Shown piece by piece: positions 1 through 7,754 of a stretch of 64,000 nt of DNA. Where the stretch lies: assembly GCA_020830965.2 (NCBI GenBank), contig JACCFC020000015.1, positions 1-64,000 on the forward strand. The letters run 5' to 3'. The stretch comes from Neisseriaceae bacterium TC5R-5 (GTDB lineage Bacteria; Pseudomonadota; Gammaproteobacteria; Burkholderiales; Chromobacteriaceae). The notes under the pieces are model-generated. The model did not search any database. It was given only the letters and a program-made list of their open reading frames with translations, and was not told where the DNA came from. A program made the translations under genes and the position numbers. Each line of letters begins with the position of its first letter. The stretch's first letter is position 1.

Positions 1-125
1 CCACCAAACTTCTTCGACAGAATCGTCGTAATCGCCGCTGTCAGTGTGGTTTTACCATGGTCAACGTGACCAATGGTGCCGACGTTTACGTGCGGTTTGG
101 TCCGCTCGAACTTTTCTTTTGCCAT
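1..125 (-). CDS. tuf: Elongation factor Tu, N-terminal part (cut by window edge)
   Basis: The reverse strand reads [20 protein letters not shown] and continues into the GTP-binding P-loop GHVDHGKT, the invariant start of EF-Tu, the GTPase that delivers aminoacyl-tRNA to the ribosome. Only about 41 of the usual 394-396 residues lie in the window. The gene follows tRNA-Tyr, tRNA-Gly and tRNA-Thr on the same strand, the order known for tufB in many beta- and gammaproteobacteria. The ATG lies 28 bases downstream of the tRNA-Thr 3' end, so the four genes are probably co-transcribed and cut apart by tRNA processing. Confidence 0.98.
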
Positions 126-153
126 GGCAATTCCTTAATGCGTAAAAATTAAT

Positions 154-228
<75 letters not shown>

Positions 229-244
229 TTACATTGATACGTAA

Positions 245-318
245 TGGAGCGGGTGAAGGGAATCGAACCCTCGTCGTAAGCTTGGAAGGCTTCTGCTCTA
301 CCATTGAGCTACACCCGC
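245..318 (-). tRNA. tRNA-Gly (TCC anticodon)
   Basis: The reverse strand gives a 74-base cloverleaf with an encoded CCA end. The acceptor arm is GCGGGTG paired with CACCCGC, and the anticodon loop CTTCCAA gives anticodon TCC, which reads GGA and GGG codons. It lies between tRNA-Thr and tRNA-Tyr with short spacers. Confidence 0.97.
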
Positions 319-366
319 TTGAACAACGCTGGACGATTAACACACTCGCCCCGAAACGCTAAAATT

Positions 367-451
367 TGGTGGAGGGAGAAGGATTCGAACCTTCGAAGGC
401 AGAGCCGTCAGATTTACAGTCTGATCCCTTTGACCGCTCGGGAACCCCTCC
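367..451 (-). tRNA. tRNA-Tyr (GTA anticodon)
   Basis: The 85-base reverse-strand sequence has the long variable arm expected of bacterial tyrosine tRNA, an acceptor stem GGAGGGG/TCCCTCC and a CCA end. The anticodon loop CTGTAAA gives anticodon GTA. It is the first gene of the Tyr-Gly-Thr-tuf unit seen here, so the unit's promoter should lie just beyond 451. Confidence 0.97.
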
Positions 452-813
452 TGAAAGAGAGCCGAATATTATAGATAGCCGTTTGTGCAGTCAACTGCTT
501 TTGTGAAAAAGAAAGGGCCTCTTCAGCCAGCAAAAACCTGACTTGACCATACTTAGATTTAATATCAAACACTTAGCCAGATTAAATCATCAACATTGAT
601 TCACTTTATTTTTCATTCCGCCTAGCTGACGTATAGCTTTTCAAATAAACATATCGTCTTTAACAGCCAAGCAGTCGCCAGACTCGCCGACTTTCGTTAC
701 CATGAGCCCACAATCTATAAGCCACGCACTGGTTTATATCAACCATTAAGCACCTTGCCCGTGTACAAGACTGAGCGCTTAGCATCGGTTCGCAATACGC
801 ACACTAAACTTAT
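452..813. other. Intergenic region between the tRNA-Tyr promoter side and the glycosyltransferases
   Basis: About 360 bases with no credible reading frame. It is visibly AT-richer than the flanking genes. It must contain the minus-strand tRNA/tuf promoter near 455-520 and the plus-strand promoter for the glycosyltransferase pair, but I could not pick clear -35/-10 pairs or a terminator. Confidence 0.5.
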
Positions 814-1914
814 ATGAAAATAGCCCACCTTAGCTCCGCCCATCCACGCCACGATATTCGTATCTTTGTGAAAGAATGCATCACCTTGGTCAATGCAGGC
901 CATGATGTCACGCTGATTGTTGCAGATGGCCTAGGTACCGAGATGAATCACGGCGTGCGCATTCAAGACGTCGGTGCCAAAACTGGTGGGCGCTTGGCTC
1001 GCATGACGGGCACCGTCAAACGTGTTTATGCGGCTGCACTCAAGCTGCAACCCGATATCGTGCACTTCCATGATCCAGAGCTGATTCCAGCAGCGCTACG
1101 CTTACAACAAGCTGGCATACGTGTTATTTACGATGTGCACGAAGATGTACCCAGACAGATTCTCAACAAGCACTGGTTACCTGCTGCCACTCGTCCACTG
1201 GTTTCCCGCACAATAGAAAGCCTAGAAAATTGGGCAGCGCGACGCTTTGATGCTGTTGTGGCCGCTACACCCTATATACGCAAACGCTTTCAACATCTGG
1301 GCGCAAACGCGATAGATGTCTGCAATTACCCGATACTGGAAGAATTACTACGTGATACTCCCTGGCAGCAGCGGCGCAATGAGCTGTGCTATCTGGGTGG
1401 TATCTCCCGTATCCGTGGTATTGAACCGATTGTGCAGGCACTACCCCATACCGACACACGCTTGAACCTAGCCGGTCCATGGAGTGAAAGCGATTTACGC
1501 AGTAGCTTGCAAAGCCAGCCGGGCTGGAATCGCGTCAACGACCTCGGCATACTGGATCGCGTCGGTGTCGCCGAGGTGCTGGCCAGAAGCAAGATAGGCT
1601 TGGTCACTTTATTCCCCACGCCCAGCTATGTCGAAGCGCTGCCGATCAAACTATTTGAATACATGGCCGCCGGCCTGCCGGTGATTGCTTCTGACTTCCC
1701 GCTATGGCGGCAGATTGTCGAAGAAGCCGCATGTGGCCTGTTAGTCGACCCGCAAGATCCGAGTGCGCTTGCCAATGCCGTGAATCAACTTATGGCTGAT
1801 GAGAACAGCATGCAGGCAATGGGAGCCGCCGGGCAGCAAGCGGTGTTGCAGCGCTATAGCTGGGCAGCCGAGGCCGATAAGCTATTGGCCTTGTATCAGT
1901 CTTTTGACCATTAA
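814..1914 (+). CDS. GT4-family glycosyltransferase
   Basis: This 366-residue protein is predicted to transfer a sugar from a nucleotide-activated donor to a lipid-linked or polysaccharide acceptor at the inner face of the inner membrane. It has the two-lobed GT-B plan: an N-terminal acceptor half opening MKIAHLSSAHP and containing HFHDPELIP, then a C-terminal donor half with the GT4 E-x7-E signature in EALPIKLFEYMAAGLPVIAS. There is no signal peptide. The next glycosyltransferase starts seven bases after its stop, so the two form an operon. No obvious ribosome site precedes the ATG. Acceptor and sugar cannot be told from sequence; an O-antigen or exopolysaccharide role is inference. Confidence 0.85.
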   Translation: MKIAHLSSAHPRHDIRIFVKECITLVNAGHDVTLIVADGLGTEMNHGVRIQDVGAKTGGRLARMTGTVKRVYAAALKLQPDIVHFHDPELIPAALRLQQAGIRVIYDVHEDVPRQILNKHWLPAATRPLVSRTIESLENWAARRFDAVVAATPYIRKRFQHLGANAIDVCNYPILEELLRDTPWQQRRNELCYLGGISRIRGIEPIVQALPHTDTRLNLAGPWSESDLRSSLQSQPGWNRVNDLGILDRVGVAEVLARSKIGLVTLFPTPSYVEALPIKLFEYMAAGLPVIASDFPLWRQIVEEAACGLLVDPQDPSALANAVNQLMADENSMQAMGAAGQQAVLQRYSWAAEADKLLALYQSFDH

Positions 1915-1921
1915 GAAACTC

Positions 1922-3151
1922 ATGAATATTCTCTATATCAACCACTATGCCGGCAGTCCGCAATACGGCATGGAGTTTCGCCCCTACTATCTGGCTCGCG
2001 AATGGGTAAAAGCGGGACATCAGGTCACCATCTTGGCAGCCGATACCTCACACCTGCGCCAGCATAAACCCAATCTACACAGTAATTATCAATATGAAGA
2101 TATCGCTGGCATCCGCTATTGCTGGTGCCGTACCCGTGCCTATCAGGGCAATGGCGTGCAACGAGTATTGAATATTTTTAGCTTTCTCGCTCGCATCCTT
2201 GGCTGGGCGTGGCGCGATTTGGCAAAGTGGCGGCCCGACGCGGTGATTGCTTCGTCGACTTACCCATTGGACACACTGCCCGCCGCCTATATCGCACGCA
2301 AAACTGGCGCGCGCCTAGTGTATGAGGTACATGATTTATGGCCGCTGACTCCGGTAGAGGTGGGTGGCATGTCGCCCCGCCATCCATTTATTCGGCTACT
2401 GCAATGGGCCGAGAATTTTGGCTACCGTCGGGCCGATACCGTGGTGTCGATGTTGCCATGTGCCAAAGATTATATGGTGCAGCATGGTATGGACCCTGCG
2501 AAATATGTGGTGATTCCGAATGGTGTCGATGTGACGGAATGGCAAGGCAGCAGCGCGGCCTTGCCAGCAGAACACCACGCCCAACTAACCTCTCTCAAAG
2601 CACAACAACGCTTTTTAATCGGCTATGCAGGTGGTCATGGCCTAGCCAATGCGCTGGACATTCTGCTGGATGCCGCCGCACTGAGTCAGCACTTGCCAAT
2701 CAGCCTAGTGCTGGTGGGAGATGGCCCGGACAAAGTGGCACTGCAACAACGTGCACAACAACTGGGCCTGGATAATGTGTTGTTTCTGCCTAGCATCACC
2801 AAACACGCGGTTCCCACTTTTCTGGCGCAGATGGACGCTTTATTTATCGGCTGGCGCAAACTACCCATTTATCGCTTTGGCATCAATCCGAACAAACTAT
2901 TTGATTACCTGATGGCCGCCAAGCCAGTCATTCATTCGGTCACAGCAGGCAACGATATGGTAGCGGCAGCCGGTGCAGGCATCAGCGTCCCGGCGGAAGA
3001 CCCTAGGGCCATTGCTCACGCGCTGGAACAAATGCTGGCCTTAAGCCCTGAACAGCGCGAATCAATGGGCGCCGCCGGGCGGCGATATGTGCTCGACCAG
3101 CATGACTATGCCTTGCTGGCCCAATGCTTCTTGCAGGCAATCACCAGCTGA
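1922..3151 (+). CDS. GT4-family glycosyltransferase, WbuB-like
   Basis: This 409-residue protein starts MNILYINHYAGSPQYGMEFR, the usual opening of WbuB-type GT4 enzymes that build surface polysaccharide repeat units. The donor half has GINPNKLFDYLMAAKPVI in the E/K-rich nucleotide-sugar motif position, with YEVHDLWPLTP near the domain junction. I chose the ATG at 1922 over a 41-residue upstream extension because the extension lies wholly inside the previous gene. The stop abuts the stop of the convergent tail-fibre assembly gene with no spacing. WbuB-type function (an N-acetylfucosamine-type transferase) is a family resemblance only. Confidence 0.85.
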   Translation: MNILYINHYAGSPQYGMEFRPYYLAREWVKAGHQVTILAADTSHLRQHKPNLHSNYQYEDIAGIRYCWCRTRAYQGNGVQRVLNIFSFLARILGWAWRDLAKWRPDAVIASSTYPLDTLPAAYIARKTGARLVYEVHDLWPLTPVEVGGMSPRHPFIRLLQWAENFGYRRADTVVSMLPCAKDYMVQHGMDPAKYVVIPNGVDVTEWQGSSAALPAEHHAQLTSLKAQQRFLIGYAGGHGLANALDILLDAAALSQHLPISLVLVGDGPDKVALQQRAQQLGLDNVLFLPSITKHAVPTFLAQMDALFIGWRKLPIYRFGINPNKLFDYLMAAKPVIHSVTAGNDMVAAAGAGISVPAEDPRAIAHALEQMLALSPEQRESMGAAGRRYVLDQHDYALLAQCFLQAITS

Positions 3152-3727
3152 TCAGGGCATCACTGGCCAATCTGTATCGGCCAGTAACGGCCACTGTGTC
3201 AGTTGTGGTAACCGTGCCAGCTCTACGCAGTAGTGCTTCCATTGTTGTAATTGTTCTTGCTCCCGCGCATTAGCGACCCCCAACTCAGCCGCATCCTCCA
3301 GCGGCCGGCGCTTGGCATAGGCATTGGCCAGCGCTTGCTGCAACGCTTGCTCGGCCTGTTGGCTGTGTGCGGCTTGTTGCGCAGTTTCATCAATGCCCCA
3401 ATGGTCCTCTTGCCAGCAGGCAAACTGCGGCGGTTCTAGTGTTGTCGCTTGTAGGCTATCAGGGGTGTCGCCGATTTGTGGCTGTAAGGCTTGGGCGCTT
3501 TGTGTGCTCCACAGTTTCACTGCGCGCCAGTCGGTTTGCAATTTCCACGCACCGTCCTCGAAGACGGCAACTTCTTGCTCCATGACCAGCGGCGGTGCCA
3601 ACTCGGTAGCATGCGCTGGAATCAACCAGACTTCGTTCTGTTCTAGCGGTGAATGGTCGGCCACAGTTTCACCGAGGTATTCGCCGGTTTGCGGGTGATA
3701 GGCGTAAACAGTTTTTTGAGTAGCCAT
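3152..3727 (-). CDS. Phage tail fibre assembly protein (Tfa-like)
   Basis: A 191-residue protein opening MATQKTVYAYHPQTGEYLGE, the beta-strand start typical of tail-fibre assembly (Tfa) chaperones that help trimerise the fibre encoded just upstream. The C-terminal third is Gln/Ala-rich and probably helical, ending WPLLADTDWPVMP, similar to the 'PvWP' ends of this family. The ATG at 3727 is preceded by a strong AAGGAG at good spacing, so the longer upstream extension was not used. It follows the fibre gene by ten bases. No other phage gene lies nearby. Confidence 0.8.
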   Translation of the reverse strand: MATQKTVYAYHPQTGEYLGETVADHSPLEQNEVWLIPAHATELAPPLVMEQEVAVFEDGAWKLQTDWRAVKLWSTQSAQALQPQIGDTPDSLQATTLEPPQFACWQEDHWGIDETAQQAAHSQQAEQALQQALANAYAKRRPLEDAAELGVANAREQEQLQQWKHYCVELARLPQLTQWPLLADTDWPVMP

Positions 3728-3737
3728 CTTGTTCTCC

Positions 3738-5204
3738 TTAGTATTTGATGCAGGCGAGTAGGGCGATGTTACGGGGGCGGAAAGAAACAGCTCCCGCACC
3801 ACCAGTCAGTTGATAGGTGGTAGAGCTGAGATCGCGCTTTATCTGCCCGCTAGATTGTGGGTAACCATCAGCTGGCACAGCTACTTCCCCAAGATTCCAG
3901 TTTTGTGCTGCTGGCTCAATAAACCTGAATTGGGGGTAGGCGTTACTGCCATTAGTCAGAATATTGGCAGCTATTTCTGAAGCCGGCTGCGCAGCAGCCA
4001 GCAGCCGCCCCCCATCCACCCCTCTTCTATCATCCCAGCCCCGCACAAACTCGCCGCGCAAGTCTGGCAGATAAAATTCGTTGCGTGCTGACATATCTAG
4101 TTGATAAGTCGTCGGTGTCGTTGGTGGAGTGAAATTGGCGCTATAGCGGTTTTCTTTGCTTACTTTCCAGTCTTGGTAATAGCCTACTGCACTACCAGAT
4201 GGGTTAGCTAAACTAGCCTCAACCCCAAAAAATAGCGTACTTGCACTGCTTATTTTTCGACTCTGTGCCTGGCTCCATACCACCTTACCATCTACCCATA
4301 AACGATAAGTCGTGCCATCGTAGCCAAAAGCAATGTGGTACCAACGAGAGCTAGCAAACACACCAGCCTCACCGAAAGCTGTATGAATAAAAATATCAGT
4401 GTAGGAGTTACTTACCCAAATCAGTGGTGCTTTAGTAGCCTTATCAATAGCTAAACTAATCCCTGCACTTGTTATTGCCCCATTCCCCACAGATGTAATC
4501 CATGAACAAGAGTAACCATAGGAACTGCCACTACCCTCAAATGTCGGATAATGCCAGCCCTCTATCGTGAACGCATTGGGGTTAAACGCTTCCGCTAGCA
4601 CAAAACTCGCATAGCCCCCATTCGTTGCCGTTTTCAGACTGAGGCTACCAAACTTAGCCTGTCCATTAGACAGGTTAGCGCCCCCCAACAAGCTCACAGC
4701 ACCACCACCAACCCGGTCAGATAAACCGTCGGCAGCATCCAGCCTTAGCATCGCCTGCACATTGGCTTGTTTGGGCGTAAAGCGATCTCCCAGTGCTTTA
4801 TATAAGTCTGCATACTGGCTACGACTCACCGTTGCACCATTAGCCTTCAACCAACCGGCCGGTGCAGCCTCCATCGCAAAATGGGCCACCTCACCGGCAG
4901 GAGCCGCTGCTTTGACCTCAGTCTTGGTTGCACCATCCGTCACCCCATATGCGGCCAGCGTTGTCGGCCGTACCGTATCACCCCAGGCAATCTGCTTGAT
5001 CGCCTGCAGCAACTGGTCTTTGCGCTTGGCATCAATAGCCTGACCGCTATCGTTCAATATGCTCAACAATTCTTCCTGATTAGCAATCACCGCACTTTGT
5101 ACGCTATTGAGCCACTCGGCAGTCACGATCGTGCCGGGGTCGCCGGTATAAGGGTTGCCATCGCGGAAACTACCACCGCTTATCGGTTTCATTATTGTTT
5201 GCAT
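3738..5204 (-). CDS. Phage-type tail fibre: collar domain interrupted by a lectin-like domain
   Basis: A 488-residue protein. Residues 20-75 resemble the N-terminal segment of tail fibres (GDPGTIVTAEWLNSVQ). Residues 104-143 are the first part of a Phage Tail Collar domain (APAGWLKANGATVSRSQYA). Residues about 152-370 look like a concanavalin-A/LamG jelly roll: ANLSNGQAKFGSLSL, AFTIEGWHYPT, WYHIAFGYDGTTYRLWVDGK. The collar resumes at 377 with FYLPDLRGEFVRGWD and the protein ends RPRNIALLACIKY, the standard tail-collar end. The ATG at 5204 has AGGAG eight bases upstream. It probably binds a surface glycan. It could belong to a tailocin or prophage remnant, but no baseplate, sheath or lysis genes are present. 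Confidence 0.82.
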   Translation of the reverse strand: MQTIMKPISGGSFRDGNPYTGDPGTIVTAEWLNSVQSAVIANQEELLSILNDSGQAIDAKRKDQLLQAIKQIAWGDTVRPTTLAAYGVTDGATKTEVKAAAPAGEVAHFAMEAAPAGWLKANGATVSRSQYADLYKALGDRFTPKQANVQAMLRLDAADGLSDRVGGGAVSLLGGANLSNGQAKFGSLSLKTATNGGYASFVLAEAFNPNAFTIEGWHYPTFEGSGSSYGYSCSWITSVGNGAITSAGISLAIDKATKAPLIWVSNSYTDIFIHTAFGEAGVFASSRWYHIAFGYDGTTYRLWVDGKVVWSQAQSRKISSASTLFFGVEASLANPSGSAVGYYQDWKVSKENRYSANFTPPTTPTTYQLDMSARNEFYLPDLRGEFVRGWDDRRGVDGGRLLAAAQPASEIAANILTNGSNAYPQFRFIEPAAQNWNLGEVAVPADGYPQSSGQIKRDLSSTTYQLTGGAGAVSFRPRNIALLACIKY

Positions 5205-5442
5205 CTGTTCATCTCCTGTTAATCCTGCTCTGAACTTGCCGCTGACTGACGGCGCTAGTGAAATACTGGCGACCATTGTGACGAAAAAAGACAGCAATAC
5301 GCAGACGACAGATGTCAGTAGGGACAGGTAATATGCAAAAACAAGTCCTATCTATTTGATATCAAAAAAACTTTCCAATAGCATACTTACTGACTCAAGA
5401 ACAGGGTCGCCTTAATTCGCTGACTACTTAGGAGAAATAGAT

Positions 5443-5913
5443 ATGAGACAAAAACAGCAGGGTTTTACTTTGGTTGAGCTGATGGTGGTGATTGCTATTT
5501 TAGGCATCTTGGCAGGGGTGGCCATTCCGGCCTATCAGGATTACACCAAACGCACACAAGTGATGACCGGCTTGCAGCTGGCCGCACCGGTCAAGCTGGC
5601 GGTGGTGCGTTATCACACCATACATGGCGTTTATCCAGATGCCGACGATGCTCATACTATCTTGGGCATTTCAGCCCCGGAACAATATAAATCGGGTGCC
5701 ATTGATAAAATTCAGGTAGGGGAGGAAGGGGAAATCACCCTGACTTATAACGATAAAGTCACCGGCAACAAGGGCACTACGGCCAATTTATTGCTAACCC
5801 CCAATCTGGATGAGAGCGGCGGCGCACTCTATCAGTGGAAATGCACTTTACCCAGTGGTGTGGAGGTGAAGTATGCGCCTAGTGAGTGCACTGCACCCAA
5901 GCAAACCAGCTAA
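5443..5913 (+). CDS. Type IV major-pilin-like prepilin
   Basis: A 156-residue prepilin with a seven-residue basic leader cut before Phe (QQG/FTLVELMVVIAILGIL), the prepilin peptidase signature with the conserved Glu5, followed by the hydrophobic helix that packs the pilus core. Two cysteines near the C terminus (WKC and SEC, 17 residues apart) should form the D-region disulphide loop of PilA/PilE pilins. AGGAG lies before the ATG. It stands alone, with no other pil genes in view, and its stop is nine bases from a convergent flavin reductase gene. It could be a major pilin or a minor pilin-like subunit. Confidence 0.88.
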   Translation: MRQKQQGFTLVELMVVIAILGILAGVAIPAYQDYTKRTQVMTGLQLAAPVKLAVVRYHTIHGVYPDADDAHTILGISAPEQYKSGAIDKIQVGEEGEITLTYNDKVTGNKGTTANLLLTPNLDESGGALYQWKCTLPSGVEVKYAPSECTAPKQTS

Positions 5914-5922
5914 TACAACGAA

Positions 5923-6567
5923 TCAGCGCGTACTTTGTGGGCGCAGCAGGTCAAAGCGTTGCGCTTCGCTGATGCCGTAATAAGCCGAAGGGCCGCCAGC
6001 ACGCAAGATCGGCTGGGCCAGCGCCGTCTGATACACACCGTGTTCATCTAGCAAATGGCTGGCAATATGTACTGCAATCACCTCCCCTAACACCAGCCAG
6101 GTCGGAATCACCTCGCCAGCACGGTTTTGCAGTTGCACACACTGTGTTAATTGACATTCAAAACTGACCGGGCTTTCTGCCACCCGTGGCGGACGAATGT
6201 GACGGCTGGCCAGCGGAGTCAAGCCGGCGAACTGAAATTCGTCGGCATCACTGGGCAAGGCCGCCGAAGTTTGGTTCATTGCCTCTGCCAGCGGTCTGGT
6301 AGCGAGATTCCAGACAAATTCCCCACCGGCACTAATATTAGCGACGCTGTCCTTCCAGCCTACGCTGGCAAAACCGATGATGGGCGGGTGGTAGTTGAAG
6401 CAATTGAAAAAGCTATAGGGGGCAAGATTGAATTCGCCCTGGGCACTGATTGAGGAAATCCAGCCGATAGGGCGCGGTCCAATAATGGCATTTAATGGAT
6501 CATGCCCCAAACCATGCCCTACTTCCGGCTGATAGTAATAGAATTCTGACACTGACAAGTAACCCAC
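5923..6567 (-). CDS. Flavin reductase-like FMN-binding protein
   Basis: A 214-residue protein of the flavin reductase/DIM6-NTAB split-barrel family. The FMN-binding N-terminal motif IIGPRPIGWISSISAQG and the APYSFFNCFNYHPPIIGF stretch are typical. Members bind FMN and reduce flavins or act as flavoprotein oxygenase partners; the substrate is unknown here. The start is uncertain: the reading frame opens with GTG at 6567 and a second GTG lies at 6552, neither with a clear ribosome site. It is convergent with the pilin gene and appears to be a single-gene unit. Confidence 0.82.
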   Translation of the reverse strand: MGYLSVSEFYYYQPEVGHGLGHDPLNAIIGPRPIGWISSISAQGEFNLAPYSFFNCFNYHPPIIGFASVGWKDSVANISAGGEFVWNLATRPLAEAMNQTSAALPSDADEFQFAGLTPLASRHIRPPRVAESPVSFECQLTQCVQLQNRAGEVIPTWLVLGEVIAVHIASHLLDEHGVYQTALAQPILRAGGPSAYYGISEAQRFDLLRPQSTR

Positions 6568-6587
6568 AGTACGCTAGGTGAACAATA

Positions 6588-6872
6588 CTAAGATCGCTTG
6601 ATCCAGAACTTGCGCCCCGCTTGCCATAAGAACCACGCGCGAGCGCCAAGCTTCAGCCAGCGCTGACCGCGTTGATCTCCTGGCAGCCAGTCATTTAGCA
6701 AGGTTAGCACTTCACTAAGTCGCTTATTACTAAACCAAGCCTGTAAACCCACTTTAGCCAGCTTGAGCGGGTGCCGGCGCAGGCTGTTCAGTTCCAGCTG
6801 CAATTTGATGCGTAACGCTTCACCTTTGATGATGAGCAACTGTTTTTTAATGGCACGCTCATTAGCGGTCAT
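6588..6872 (-). CDS. Small YqjK-like protein
   Basis: A 94-residue basic protein starting MTANERAIKKQLLIIKGEAL, rich in Arg, Leu and Trp, with no clear signal peptide. It is the third gene of a yqjD-yqjE-yqjK-like unit: its ATG overlaps the yqjE stop as ATGA, with AAGGAG immediately before. The identification rests mainly on position and size. The function of this family is unknown; an inner-membrane or envelope association is inferred from its partners. Confidence 0.6.
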   Translation of the reverse strand: MTANERAIKKQLLIIKGEALRIKLQLELNSLRRHPLKLAKVGLQAWFSNKRLSEVLTLLNDWLPGDQRGQRWLKLGARAWFLWQAGRKFWIKRS

Positions 6873-7258
6873 AAGGACTCCTTACGTCGCAGTGCGGCCC
6901 AGTCTTTGCGTACTTCTTCTCGCGTCATCGCAAAAGCAGCTTGTTTTTGGCGCTGGCGGCGGAGCAACTGCTGGATAAGCAACAGGCTACTAGCAATCAA
7001 CAGCATGGCAATACCGCCCATCACCCAGGCCCGCATATCAGCCGGTGTCAGCGCCCAAATCAACAGCAAACCAGCCACCAACCCTAGCAACAACAATAGA
7101 AAGGCCAGTACCGCTAGCAGCAGATTAATCAGCAACTCATGCTTCAATTCCTGTGCTTCGAGGCTAAGCAATTGGGCACGCGTTTGCAGCAGGGCAAACA
7201 GGCCGCCTGCAAACGAGCGCAGGCTGCCGGGACGGGGCGAGGACGGTTTTTCCGACAT
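6869..7258 (-). CDS. YqjE-type membrane protein (phage_holin_3_6 family by name)
   Basis: A 129-residue protein with a Pro/Arg-rich N terminus, an amphipathic helix around LQTRAQLLSLEAQELKHE, and two adjoining membrane helices (LLLAVLAFLLLLLGLVAGLLL and the segment near 80-100, WVMGGIAMLLIASSLLL). This is the arrangement of YqjE proteins of the envelope. The family is called holin-like only because of its two-helix shape and is not evidence of a prophage. It lies between the yqjD- and yqjK-like genes and is translationally coupled to the latter. Confidence 0.75.
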   Translation of the reverse strand: MSEKPSSPRPGSLRSFAGGLFALLQTRAQLLSLEAQELKHELLINLLLAVLAFLLLLLGLVAGLLLIWALTPADMRAWVMGGIAMLLIASSLLLIQQLLRRQRQKQAAFAMTREEVRKDWAALRRKESL

Positions 7259-7270
7259 AATAAGCTGAGC

Positions 7271-7585
7271 TTAGCGACGAGAAACGAGCATACCCAGCAG
7301 GAAAGCCACACCTGCGGCGATCCCGACGGATTTCCACGGATTGTCATGCACGTATTGGTCGGTAGCTTTAGCCGCTACTTTAGCCTTACCTACCATTGCC
7401 TGTTCCGCTTCCCAGAGACGAGCTTTAGCGATTTTCAGTTTTTCTGCCACGCGCTTACGCAACTCTTTGCTGTGCTGGCTACCTTCATCAGCAGTGGCAT
7501 TAATCAGTTCTTCAGTACTGCTGAGTACATCGCGTACATCATCCAGTAATTGTTCTTTCTCTTTAGCGATTCCAATGGGGGACAT
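7271..7585 (-). CDS. DUF883 family protein (YqjD/ElaB-like)
   Basis: A 104-residue protein with a long soluble helical region (residues about 8-80, heptad-like, rich in Glu/Lys/Ala), then DNPWKSVGIAAGVAFLLGMLVSRR: the DxxPW motif and a C-terminal membrane anchor ending in Arg, the hallmark of the ElaB/YqjD/YgaM family. In E. coli, members tether ribosomes to the inner membrane in stationary phase. The ATG has AGGAG upstream. It is the first gene of a three-gene unit with the yqjE- and yqjK-like genes. Confidence 0.85.
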   Translation of the reverse strand: MSPIGIAKEKEQLLDDVRDVLSSTEELINATADEGSQHSKELRKRVAEKLKIAKARLWEAEQAMVGKAKVAAKATDQYVHDNPWKSVGIAAGVAFLLGMLVSRR

Positions 7586-7754
7586 AAAACTCTCCTGATA
7601 GTGATGAGGGTGTTAAGCATAAAACATAAACTATCGCAGTGCAGCAAGCATGCTGGCTAAGACGGAAGCTAACAGGCTGACGCGTTGCCGTCAAACCTGG
7701 GCTTGCATTTTTGCTGACCTAGGCTTGATGATAGGCCACCATTGCGGCCTGTGT

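Noticed and set aside
1799-1921. Upstream extension of the second glycosyltransferase
   Set aside because: It runs inside the previous gene in another frame and does not resemble the family; the ATG at 1922 gives the typical N terminus.
5298-5442. Sigma-54 promoter for the pilin gene
   Set aside because: GG and GC elements around 5408-5424 are present but their spacing is twelve instead of ten bases, so the -24/-12 match fails.
6869-7258. Holin gene suggesting a prophage
   Set aside because: Only the family name is phage-like; the protein fits YqjE and sits in a yqjD-E-K unit.
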